28,264 nt of DNA from a virus. Position 1 is the first letter of the stretch, and every line of letters begins with the position of its first letter. The translations under genes and the position numbers were made by a program. The stretch is from IMG/VR virus record IMGVR_UViG_3300044695_003167, positions 1 to 28,264 of that record; one strand, given 5' to 3'. Shown here piece by piece: positions 1 through 7,412 of the stretch. The notes beneath the pieces are model-generated. The model was given only the letters and a program-made list of their open reading frames with translations, was not told the DNA's origin and searched no databases.

Positions 1-251
1 GCCTGCTTTGCCGCCTCTTGCTGTTGACGTAGGCGATTCGCATTCTCAAAGATGGCGTTATACTCGTTCTGGATGGCCTGAGTGCGGGCCAGCGGACGCT
101 GTTGACGCAGTGCCGTGATCTGGTCCTGAAAGTTGAGCTGATTTTGCACCGCAGGGTCGGCTAAGGCGCGAGTCTGCTGAAAGAGCGGCTGTGCGGGCGC
201 TTCTTGGATGCCGAAGTAATCAGCAGGTGTGCGGAGAAAGGTGACGGGCAT
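1..251 (-). CDS. Hypothetical phage protein, C-terminus cut by window edge
   Basis: An open frame starts with ATG at 251 and runs off the left edge, giving 83 visible residues that begin MPVTFLRTPADYFG. The start lies 3 nt after the TGA of the upstream gene, in the same orientation, so it continues the minus-strand array. The visible part is rich in Gln and Arg and looks helical (QNQLNFQDQ, NRLRQQQEAAKQ). I do not recognise the family. By position downstream of the probable connector it may be a virion protein, but nothing in the sequence proves this. Confidence 0.7.
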   Translation of the reverse strand, partial: MPVTFLRTPADYFGIQEAPAQPLFQQTRALADPAVQNQLNFQDQITALRQQRPLARTQAIQNEYNAIFENANRLRQQQEAAKQ

Positions 252-254
252 AAA

Positions 255-848
255 TCAGGCTTTTTTGCGGTTCATGGCCTCATAGATGAGAGCCTTCTGC
301 TTCTCGGGACTCATCTTATCGGAGTCCTCGAAAGCAATACCACGGAACTTTTCACGGCCAAGCTCGTCCTTTTTGCCGGTTGGAAGGGCGGCAGCGAATT
401 TATTGCTCTTGCCTTGGCTCGCGGCTGTTTCAGCGAAGTATTGGGCGGCTGGCTTACCCTCAATCGTGGTTGGTTTCTTCGGACCTTCTTTTCTAGTGCC
501 TGATCCGAATCGGCCCATCACAATCTTCTCGCCGGAAGGGTAATTGACGATCTTGCCGCCAGTGGGGCGTTGCTGGACGGTTTGCACTTTAGCAGCAGCC
601 GGAAGTGGCAATCCTGCACGGGAAGCCGTTGAGCGCGCTATATCGTCAACAGCGCCCGGTTTAGCTGGAACGTAGGGAATCACACCCTGCTCCTCTTGCT
701 CGCGTTTGCGTCCAGCTACGGCAGCAGTGGCTTTTTGAGCCTTTGTGGCAGACATGCGAACCAAGTCGCCCAACAGGTCGCCCGAAAACTCGGCAGGCTG
801 GTCTGGATTGGCGCGAAAGGACGGAGGGATGAACAGGGTCGTTGCCAT
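255..848 (-). CDS. Hypothetical phage protein, 197 aa
   Basis: Complete frame with ATG start and TGA stop, 2 nt after the TGA of the gene upstream and 3 nt before the ATG of the one downstream. The protein is basic, rich in Lys, Ala, Gly and Pro, and shows no membrane segment or signal peptide. The N-terminus (MATTLFIPPSFRANPD) has the same feel as that of the next gene (MPVTFLRTPADYFG): a short hydrophobic start followed by polar residues. No catalytic motif is visible. The tight spacing suggests cotranscription with the probable connector at 1412-2371. Function unknown; a minor virion protein is a guess from context. Confidence 0.7.
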   Translation of the reverse strand: MATTLFIPPSFRANPDQPAEFSGDLLGDLVRMSATKAQKATAAVAGRKREQEEQGVIPYVPAKPGAVDDIARSTASRAGLPLPAAAKVQTVQQRPTGGKIVNYPSGEKIVMGRFGSGTRKEGPKKPTTIEGKPAAQYFAETAASQGKSNKFAAALPTGKKDELGREKFRGIAFEDSDKMSPEKQKALIYEAMNRKKA

Positions 849-850
849 AA

Positions 851-1408
851 TTAGCGGTTCTGATTGGAATTGCCAAACGAGCGAAGGACTCCAAGCCCGC
901 GTCCGAACATTGGATTACGAGGCTTTTGGAAGCTGGAAACAGCCGGGTTTCGAGCGCCCATGAACGAGTTATTCACAATATTCGTTCCCGCACTTGAGGT
1001 ATTACCGAGGTATCCACCCTGCGGAGGAGCGCCGGTCGTAGGAGGCGGAGGCGTTCCTGCCTCTTTGGACTGAGCGGCGAGAGTGTCTAGCTCATCCTCC
1101 TGCGGACCCATGAGATTACTGCGAATCATCCCAAGTTGGAGGCGCTGCATCGGGTCGCGAGTGCGGCGGAAAGCCTGTTCTGCAAGGCGAGTCGGGTCCA
1201 TTGAGGAGCGCCCCACCTTTGTTGCCGGACGCTGGGAAATAGCCAAAGAACCGGGGTCTGCTATTTGACGGTCTTTGAAGGCTGAACTGCCCGGACCTTC
1301 AATCGAGTTCTTTTGCAGCATGTCCACCTGCGATGGTCGAGATGCACCAGCCTGCGCCCTTTGGAGGCTGCTGCCGCTAAAACTGTTCATGGGTGACGGT
1401 GTAGCCAT
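851..1408 (-). CDS. Hypothetical phage protein, 185 aa
   Basis: ATG at 1408, 3 nt after the TGA of the probable connector gene. The protein is of low complexity: rich in Ser, Gly, Pro, Arg and Asn, with a Pro run (GTPPPPTTGAPPQGG) in the second half and a central Arg-rich helix (LAEQAFRRTRDPMQRLQLGMIRSN). No membrane segment or known domain is apparent. The C-terminus is basic and repetitive in Asn and Arg. Its neighbours suggest a structural or assembly role, but I do not recognise the family. Confidence 0.65.
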   Translation of the reverse strand: MATPSPMNSFSGSSLQRAQAGASRPSQVDMLQKNSIEGPGSSAFKDRQIADPGSLAISQRPATKVGRSSMDPTRLAEQAFRRTRDPMQRLQLGMIRSNLMGPQEDELDTLAAQSKEAGTPPPPTTGAPPQGGYLGNTSSAGTNIVNNSFMGARNPAVSSFQKPRNPMFGRGLGVLRSFGNSNQNR

Positions 1409-1411
1409 AGA

Positions 1412-2371
1412 TCAATGAGTCTGGAGAGTTGAGCCTGCGGATTGAGGGAAATGAAAGGGCATCGTCGGGCGAATTGCGCCTCGATTTTGTTTTAGCCCTT
1501 GGTTGAGAATTTCGTAGCACTTAGCCCAGCGTTGGTCGGCCTGAGCCTCCTCGTAAGCGCCTTGGTCCTCTAGGCGAACGGCAATCAGGGCGTGCTTTAG
1601 AGCGCCGATGTTGTCAGGCCAGATGAGGTCGGTTTCAGCCACAGCGGGCACAAAACGACGCTTACAGATACAGCGCAGCCACGGCTTGCCGTCCTCGCGG
1701 GCAACCATCGTTCCGGTCTTGTAGCGGCGGTAGATTGGATTCGTCTCGCTAGGCTCGTAAACCGAAAGGACAGTCGGAGTGCCACTTGTCACCGAGGAAA
1801 TAGTGACGGTGCCCTTGGTGCGAGGCTTGACGATCTGCGTGATGAAGATTTCGTCCGTTCCGGTGACGGTTGGATTAGCCAGAGTCAGGTTCTTTCCAGC
1901 CAGTCCATCGCTGTCGAAAAGCTCGTCTCCGCCTGCGTCATAGCCGTAAATGCGGCAAATCAGGCCAGCATCGTCTGGATTCGAGATGGTCAGACGGATA
2001 AGTCCAGCTTCCTCTTGGACCTCCTGAGTGCATACGTCCGATTGGTCGATGATGGTCTTGAGGTCGATGTCGGTGTCATCAAAATACCCCGGCCCCGAGG
2101 TCATAAACTCAATCATTCGGGGGTAAACGCCAGTAGGGTAATTGACTCGGGTGACGCCGATAATGGACTCCCAACGGCGAGGGAGGGTAATGTAGCCGGT
2201 CGGAGCTTGAAAATCGACTCTTCCGTAAGAGTTCTTCCAATTCCCTGAGTTGATGATGCGCTCACACGCTTGGTTCAAATACGGCAAAAACTGCCCCGTC
2301 GTAGGGTCGGACGGGTCAACTTGCGCATAAAGTGCGGCTCTCGCGTCCGCTACGGTGAGTCCAGTGCTCAT
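1412..2371 (-). CDS. Probable head-tail connector/adaptor-like virion protein
   Basis: The 319-aa protein opens with a helical region (residues about 6-45, including the YLNQACERIINSGNWK stretch). A long beta-rich middle with many Thr, Val and Ile follows, and the protein closes with helices (about 255-295). This helix-beta-helix plan, with an early Asn/Trp-containing helix that ends in a short beta hairpin, resembles podovirus adaptor or tail-tubular-A-like proteins that sit under the portal. That assignment rests on overall pattern, not on a diagnostic motif. It is followed within 3 nt by three unknown genes in the same direction. It could instead be another neck or minor virion protein. 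Confidence 0.5.
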   Translation of the reverse strand: MSTGLTVADARAALYAQVDPSDPTTGQFLPYLNQACERIINSGNWKNSYGRVDFQAPTGYITLPRRWESIIGVTRVNYPTGVYPRMIEFMTSGPGYFDDTDIDLKTIIDQSDVCTQEVQEEAGLIRLTISNPDDAGLICRIYGYDAGGDELFDSDGLAGKNLTLANPTVTGTDEIFITQIVKPRTKGTVTISSVTSGTPTVLSVYEPSETNPIYRRYKTGTMVAREDGKPWLRCICKRRFVPAVAETDLIWPDNIGALKHALIAVRLEDQGAYEEAQADQRWAKCYEILNQGLKQNRGAIRPTMPFHFPQSAGSTLQTH

Positions 2372-2396
2372 TTGGACTCGATTCTAATGCTTAGAA

Positions 2397-3194
2397 TCAG
2401 GCTGGCAAGAACGATTTAAACCGAATAGAACAGGCAAATGGAACCATTTCCATGCAGCAGAACACGTCTTCGTATTCGCCATCCTCTGCCGGATGCCAAA
2501 GGCCATCAATCAGGTTGAATTTGGGCGTCTGGAGAAACTTCGTTACGTATGGGAAATGAACTTCTTCTGGAAGCACTTCTTTTTGTATTGTTCCGATCTG
2601 CGCCCCCTCTTTACGCCTCCAAAAGCCACGAAAATCCCCCCGTTTTCTATCTTCAATATAATCAGATATTGCACTGTTCGTGTCTTTTAGGCTTGAAAAG
2701 ATTGTCATCTGAAAAAACTTTTCGTTCAGCCCACGTCCCGCCAAGCTCATTGATTGAAAGATGAAATCTAATATCTCTGGATTTAGGGCGCGTCCCATAT
2801 CCATAACTGGAGTGAGCGTTTTTGAGCCTTCTTGTATAATCTGAAGCGATGGGTTGGCCACATACTGTCTCAACAAATAATACTCAAGGCCATTGATGGT
2901 GACTAGCGGCGGCCTAACATCCCAATTCAAGCGTGGATCATTAATACTGATTCGTCTAACCCAGTTTGGCCCCATGCTGACGCCTTCAGGGTTTGGTCTA
3001 GTTCGACGAATCTTTTGGAGAGCCTTATCTAAAGAGCAGATAGCGTCTGCCATACTGTCCCTAAGCTCTGGAAAGTAGGGCCACGGATTCCATGTATGCT
3101 CACCATCCGTTAGGGAGTGATACTTGTCCAAGTCGTCGGAGGCGCTTTGAATTACCTCCATGAGTTTTATGGCCTGCTTTTCTTGTTCAGTCAT
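2397..3194 (-). CDS. Hypothetical protein, 265 aa, lower GC than neighbours
   Basis: ATG at 3194 and TGA at 2397, 25 nt upstream of the connector-like gene. The protein starts with an acidic helical region (TEQEKQAIKLMEVIQSASDDLDKYHSL) and is otherwise mixed alpha/beta, rich in aromatic residues, with no membrane segment and no catalytic motif I can name. Its DNA is visibly richer in A/T than flanking genes, with runs such as those near 2590-2720. A 74-bp gap separates it from the upstream gene, unlike the tight packing elsewhere. Together these suggest an inserted accessory gene (moron), which is inference. No function is assigned. Confidence 0.65.
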   Translation of the reverse strand: MTEQEKQAIKLMEVIQSASDDLDKYHSLTDGEHTWNPWPYFPELRDSMADAICSLDKALQKIRRTRPNPEGVSMGPNWVRRISINDPRLNWDVRPPLVTINGLEYYLLRQYVANPSLQIIQEGSKTLTPVMDMGRALNPEILDFIFQSMSLAGRGLNEKFFQMTIFSSLKDTNSAISDYIEDRKRGDFRGFWRRKEGAQIGTIQKEVLPEEVHFPYVTKFLQTPKFNLIDGLWHPAEDGEYEDVFCCMEMVPFACSIRFKSFLPA

Positions 3195-3254
3195 AGAGAT
3201 GAGAGGGCAATCGGGAATTTTAGGGTTTGCGAACGTGGCGCAGCGCCGAACAGA

Positions 3255-3280
3255 CTCGCCAAGTCTCGCTAGTCGGCGAG
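3255..3280. other. Short inverted repeat at gene 3' end
   Basis: CTCGCC at 3255-3260 pairs with GGCGAG at 3275-3280 around a 14-nt loop that contains the TAG stop of the minus-strand 78-aa gene. No T-tract follows on either strand, so a Rho-independent terminator is not supported. It may be a weak 3'-end hairpin or chance. Confidence 0.25.
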
Positions 3281-3505
3281 CTGGGTGTTCGGCAAAATCT
3301 CAAACCAGTCGTGCAGGCGCGAGGGGTGGAAATCGAAGCCTGTCCATCCATCAGGGAATCGGCAGCGCAGCGACCACGGAGCACTATCAGGAGGCGAGAT
3401 TGAGATCGTGCATTTTGCGTTGGTGCGGCGGTATATCGCCGAACAAGGCACTAGAGCCAACGCGGGCACCCGGTCGGTGGGAGGTGTTTGAGGTGTCGTC
3501 GTCAT
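3269..3505 (-). CDS. Hypothetical small protein, 78 aa
   Basis: ATG at 3505, three nt after the TAA of the Dam-type methyltransferase, which suggests the two are cotranscribed. The protein has a Pro/Thr-rich start and a C-terminal half rich in Trp, Phe and Asp (FPDGWTGFDFHPSRLHDWF). Two Cys are present but not in a zinc-binding spacing. No known domain recognised. Its coupling to the methyltransferase may mean a role in DNA modification or nothing more than shared transcription. Confidence 0.55.
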   Translation of the reverse strand: MTTTPQTPPTDRVPALALVPCSAIYRRTNAKCTISISPPDSAPWSLRCRFPDGWTGFDFHPSRLHDWFEILPNTQLAD

Positions 3506-3508
3506 ATA

Positions 3509-3994
3509 TTATTCGCCGCGCGGCTCACCGCTGGCGTTCGGCCTAAAGATCACCACTGCGAGCGGTGCCTTCAAACCTTGCTTGGCGTTTCCGAATTTCG
3601 GGTATCCTCGCACGAATCGGATTTCATGGCCCATGATGTAGTCGTGCCAGTAAGAGGTGTTCGAGCGCACCGGGATCAGTCCGACCACCAGCACGCCGCG
3701 CTTGGCTTCGTCGTGGCACTTCTTGACCCATCGGGCGAGTTGCGCACCGTAGGGCGGATTCATCCACGCCACGCCTGACCACGGCTGTTTCAGGCCATCT
3801 TCGGCCAGCGTGAAGTGGTTTTTGCACTTGGCGTTTTCGTGGGTGCTGCATACGTCGAGCGTGAAGCCGAACTCGTCATTGAGTGGCTTCCATAGGCTTT
3901 CAGGTGTCGGCCATTCGTTCGTTGCGGACTTGAAGCGCAACTCGGGCCGAACAAGTCGCTGCTGGACAACAGCCGGGGCGGGTGAGTCTTTCAT
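3509..3994 (-). CDS. Phage Dam-type DNA N6-adenine methyltransferase
   Basis: The 161-aa product matches the phage DNA N-6-adenine-methyltransferase (Dam) family: WPTPESLWKPLNDEFGFTLD near residues 28-47, then DVCSTHENAKC, then the catalytic NPPY at 79-82 (MNPPYG). A later GLIPVRSNTSYWHD stretch also fits the family. The enzyme transfers methyl from S-adenosylmethionine to adenine N6 in DNA; in phages this usually protects against host restriction. I chose ATG at 3994 because an AGGAG sequence lies about 11 nt upstream. A longer reading from TTG at 4060 is possible but lacks this. Length is typical for the family. The recognition site cannot be read from the sequence. Confidence 0.9.
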   Translation of the reverse strand: MKDSPAPAVVQQRLVRPELRFKSATNEWPTPESLWKPLNDEFGFTLDVCSTHENAKCKNHFTLAEDGLKQPWSGVAWMNPPYGAQLARWVKKCHDEAKRGVLVVGLIPVRSNTSYWHDYIMGHEIRFVRGYPKFGNAKQGLKAPLAVVIFRPNASGEPRGE

Positions 3995-4125
3995 GGTGTC
4001 GGTGTCTCCTTTCGCCCCGGCTGTGCCAGAGCTATTGCGTTCGGCAGAATCATATCTCAACCTTACGCCAATCCCACCTCAAGATCAAGTCTTGCCTTAC
4101 GTTAATTCGCACATACGATGCGTGA
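3995..4125. promoter_or_regulatory. Divergent intergenic region between Dam and terminase genes
   Basis: This 131-bp gap separates outward-facing genes and must hold promoters for both unless each is read through from afar. On the plus strand a weak sigma70-like pair is visible: TTGCCT at 4092-4097 and TACGAT at 4114-4119 with a 16-nt spacer, which would start RNA almost at the terminase ATG. On the minus strand TATGAT (plus positions 4049-4054) could be a -10 box but lacks a good -35. All calls here are tentative. Confidence 0.3.
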
Positions 4126-5952
4126 ATGACCAAAGCACCTCCAAAATCTAACGTTGTCCAGTTCTCCAAAGGGCCACTGAACGTATGGGGATTTCGAGAA
4201 AATCTAGGGGCTAAAAACCAGCTCCAAGTCGAGCTTTTGTTGATGCAGCTTCGATTCGGCTCGCAGCGCCACCGAGACGGCTCAAAGAACGAGAAAGGCT
4301 TGCCTGCATGGCGGCACTTCATGAATGCTGTGGAGTTGATCTGGAACTACAAGGATTCGCCTACGCCTTTCATCTGGCATCCGTGGGCCATTCAATACGC
4401 CAAGGACGCTTTCAAGCACAAGCGATACGCCGTAACGTCTGGTGGCTCTGGTGGTAAAACCGAGTTCTTCGCGGTCTATGCCCTCGTTTGGTGGCTGGCT
4501 AATCCGTTTGCCAACGTGGTTCTGGTCAATACAACGACCATCAAGGACGCGGACGGGCGCATTTGGGGGAGTATCACGAAATTTTTCTCAGGGATGATAG
4601 CGCCTCCTCCCGGCAAGCTGATTTCGTCCGGCCACTGCATCAAGTCGGTGGACACCAAGACAGGCCAAACCCTCGACAAGTTCGGGATTCGCCTGTTCGC
4701 CTGCGAAAAGTCCAAGGAGGCGGAATCCAGCCGCGCTATTCGAGGCCAAAAGCACGGCCCCGGTGGTAAGATCATCGTGATTATGGATGAAGCTGCGGAG
4801 CTTGGAGTTGCCATTCGTAGCGCATTTGAAGAAAACCTTACGCAGAACCCAAACTGCCAGCTCATCGCCTTGGCGAACGCCAATACGCCGTTCGATAACT
4901 TCGGGGAAATCTGCAAGCCTAGAGATGGCGGATGGGAAAAATACGACCCTGAGTGGGACTCATGGGAAGGTGAAGGAGCATTCGTTCGCCGGGTAAACGT
5001 AGAAACATCGCCGAACATTGTCTATGGGCGAACCATCTACCCATTCTTAATGACTCGGGAGATGCTAAAGGAGAAGCGGGAACAACTGAGTAGGAACGGA
5101 GAGGACTTCCGCAAAAAGAAAGCATACTGGCGAGGCGTGCTAGGAGCCTTCCTTCTGGATGGTGATGACGAGACGATCTACTCGCCCGGAGAACTCCTCC
5201 GCGTGCCTGCCGATTGCGTCTGGCAAGGCGTGCCTACAAAGGTGGCTGGCTTTGACATCTCGCATACGACTGGCGGGGATAAGTCTGTGCTCACCATCGG
5301 GTCTATTGGCCTGTGTGTTGACGGCAAGAAACGCCTGCGTTTTGAGAAGCACATCGAGCTTGATGAGGACGTGACGCGCAAGGATGTGGACCGCACGACG
5401 CAGATGGTCGAGAAGCTGAAGGAGATTTGTCAGCGGGAGGGAATTACTATAAGCAATCTTGCCGTTGATAGCAGTGCGGGTGGTGGCAAGACCTTCTCTG
5501 ATGCCATTTGGTCGAAGTGGTCGAATGGGTTCCTTCGAGTGGACTTTGGCGGCAAGGCTTCTGATAGGCCAGTGTCCGCTGCTGACCGCGAGAAATCCAG
5601 CGTTCGATTCGCTTCAAAAGTTAGCGAAATTTGGAGCGTGGGCAAAGAACTCATTCGCTGCGATCAACTGCGCAATATCACGAAGGAAATGGCGGAGGAT
5701 TTAGTCTCTCGCAAATACAAGGACACCAAGGCGCAGGATGGCGGATCACGCATCAAGGTGGAGTCCAAGGTGGATATGAAGAAGCGCATTGGACGCTCGC
5801 CTGACGTTGGAGACTCGGCATTTATCCTCGTTGACCTTTGCCGCGAACGCCACGGTCTAAGCAGCATCGACAAGCCGGGGAACTACGGCAGCAAGCAGAC
5901 GAATCCGTTGAAGAAACGGTTCATGGGGCTGGCGGAGTTGTTTGCGGCTTAA
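4126..5952 (+). CDS. terL: Terminase large subunit (ATPase/nuclease)
   Basis: This 608-aa protein is the DNA-packaging motor that pumps phage DNA through the portal and cuts it. The N-terminal ATPase has a Walker A-like GGSGGKT at residues 106-112 and a Walker B IIVIMDE at 216-222. The C-terminal RNase H-like nuclease shows the acidic residues expected: D377 in GFDISHTTGG, D448 in LAVDSS, and D560/D563 in SPDVGDSAF. The length is usual for the family. It is the only morphogenesis gene on the plus strand, flanked on both sides by minus-strand genes, with no small terminase next to it. The start at 4126 has no Shine-Dalgarno. Its TAA shares two bases with the stop codon of the convergent gene at 5949. 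Confidence 0.95.
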   Translation: MTKAPPKSNVVQFSKGPLNVWGFRENLGAKNQLQVELLLMQLRFGSQRHRDGSKNEKGLPAWRHFMNAVELIWNYKDSPTPFIWHPWAIQYAKDAFKHKRYAVTSGGSGGKTEFFAVYALVWWLANPFANVVLVNTTTIKDADGRIWGSITKFFSGMIAPPPGKLISSGHCIKSVDTKTGQTLDKFGIRLFACEKSKEAESSRAIRGQKHGPGGKIIVIMDEAAELGVAIRSAFEENLTQNPNCQLIALANANTPFDNFGEICKPRDGGWEKYDPEWDSWEGEGAFVRRVNVETSPNIVYGRTIYPFLMTREMLKEKREQLSRNGEDFRKKKAYWRGVLGAFLLDGDDETIYSPGELLRVPADCVWQGVPTKVAGFDISHTTGGDKSVLTIGSIGLCVDGKKRLRFEKHIELDEDVTRKDVDRTTQMVEKLKEICQREGITISNLAVDSSAGGGKTFSDAIWSKWSNGFLRVDFGGKASDRPVSAADREKSSVRFASKVSEIWSVGKELIRCDQLRNITKEMAEDLVSRKYKDTKAQDGGSRIKVESKVDMKKRIGRSPDVGDSAFILVDLCRERHGLSSIDKPGNYGSKQTNPLKKRFMGLAELFAA

Positions 5953-7412
5953 TTAGGAAGCAAGCTGACCGTGAGATACATGTCGGTGGACTCATGGATG
6001 GCATACACATCAAATCCACGTCTGAACGCTTCCAACCACCATCCAACATCCTTCACAATCCGATGAGGATCGCTACCATCTGGCAGAGTCTTCGACGTGC
6101 ATGGGACTAGGCAAACTCGAACCATGAGGCATTTACCAGTCAAAGAGCGCAGGTGGTCCATGACTCGGGCAAAGTATTCTGGCTCAACGTGCTCCAAAAC
6201 ATCTGTGCAAACCACCAAGTCTGCCGGTTGTGGCATGGCTGAAATCTCGGGGATAGATGGATCATAGTCAGCCACCTCAATTCCACGGCTGTGCATTTCC
6301 TTCGAGAAGGTCTGTTTGCCAGCGCCATAGTCCAAAGCGGATGAGCATCCGTGCTGTCGATACAGTTCTTCTGCCAAAGCAGCCTGTTCCCAGCCTTTGT
6401 ATCCAAAGCGGACATCGGGATTGAGGTGGAGGTCTTGATTGAGCTGGCGGTATTTGGGCGAGATGAGTTCGGGTGTCATATTCCAAGGCGGGTTTTCATA
6501 CAGGCTGTCAAAGGTTCTAACCTGACGAGCGGCGATTTCTTTTCGTTCCAGTTCGGCAACTTGCTTCACTCTCTCCAAGGTAGATTCTGGATTCTTGAAG
6601 AACCTTTCAAGCCTATCATTGGAGAAATGTTTTCGCAAGGCCCCCTCGCCGCCAAAAACGTAAAGGGCAACAGCTCTGGCTAGTCCGGGCTTCTCTCCCG
6701 AGTTGGTGTATGTCCTGTATTGAGCATGCGGCCTTACTCTCTCGGGCCACTCCCCGAAGTGATAGACTACGCCATCCGGTATTGCCCAGTTTTCGTAGCC
6801 AAGCATCCAAGTCTTCATGCCGATATAGGAGAGAACACCCCATCCCAAGTTGTGCTCTGCGCAACATCCTAAGCCTCCAATGTCAGCCCAAACCGATTTG
6901 CGGATCATGTAGGGCATACCCTTCCACGGAACCATGGATGGCTTTTCGACGGGGGTTGCGCCAGCCCATTCTCCCAAGGGAGTTCTGGAAACGCTAAGAT
7001 GCGTCCTCTTGGTTGCGGAGGAGCGATGCGCCCATTGGATCGGTGCGTGGACAAAGCCAATCGGATCATCCTTGTGTTCCTTGTGGAACTTTAGCAGGGC
7101 TGGAATCGTATTGTGGCCTATCAGTGTGTGAGCGTCTGTGTAGAACAGGTATTCGCCCTTTCCCTCTTCGTGGGCCAGATGAATAGCCTTCGCGATGGAT
7201 GGATTCTCAAGCCTGACAACCCGAACGATGCCCTCCTTGATTTGCCCAGCTAGGCAATCCATCGCCGCTAGATGGACATCCTCGTCGGAGTTTTCCACGA
7301 CTACGATTTCTGCCGTGACGCCGGATTCTTTGATGGCCTCCACTGCGGACAAAACCGTCACGCAAAGCATGGACGTTTCGTTCCTTGAGGCTAGGACGAT
7401 GCTCAATTCCAT
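5949..7412 (-). CDS. GT2 glycosyltransferase fused to SAM methyltransferase
   Basis: The 487-aa product is bimodular. Residues about 1-250 form a GT2 glycosyltransferase: SIVLASRNE start, VVVENSDED at 37-45, and YTDAHTLIG with a DxH variant of the metal-binding DxD at 93-95, then the WKGMPYMIRKSVWADIGG acceptor-side region. Residues about 350-487 form a class I methyltransferase with LDYGAGK (360-366) for S-adenosylmethionine and CTDVLEHVE (402-410). The enzyme should transfer a sugar from a nucleotide donor and methylate a substrate, perhaps the same sugar; the acceptor is unknown. The ATG directly abuts the TAA of the Thr/Pro-repeat gene, so the two are very likely coupled. Surface glycan, protein or DNA could be the acceptor. 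Confidence 0.85.
   Translation of the reverse strand: MELSIVLASRNETSMLCVTVLSAVEAIKESGVTAEIVVVENSDEDVHLAAMDCLAGQIKEGIVRVVRLENPSIAKAIHLAHEEGKGEYLFYTDAHTLIGHNTIPALLKFHKEHKDDPIGFVHAPIQWAHRSSATKRTHLSVSRTPLGEWAGATPVEKPSMVPWKGMPYMIRKSVWADIGGLGCCAEHNLGWGVLSYIGMKTWMLGYENWAIPDGVVYHFGEWPERVRPHAQYRTYTNSGEKPGLARAVALYVFGGEGALRKHFSNDRLERFFKNPESTLERVKQVAELERKEIAARQVRTFDSLYENPPWNMTPELISPKYRQLNQDLHLNPDVRFGYKGWEQAALAEELYRQHGCSSALDYGAGKQTFSKEMHSRGIEVADYDPSIPEISAMPQPADLVVCTDVLEHVEPEYFARVMDHLRSLTGKCLMVRVCLVPCTSKTLPDGSDPHRIVKDVGWWLEAFRRGFDVYAIHESTDMYLTVSLLPN

Noticed and set aside
3995-4060. Longer Dam protein from a TTG at 4060
   Set aside because: The ATG at 3994 has a Shine-Dalgarno and begins just before the conserved domain; the extra residues look non-coding.
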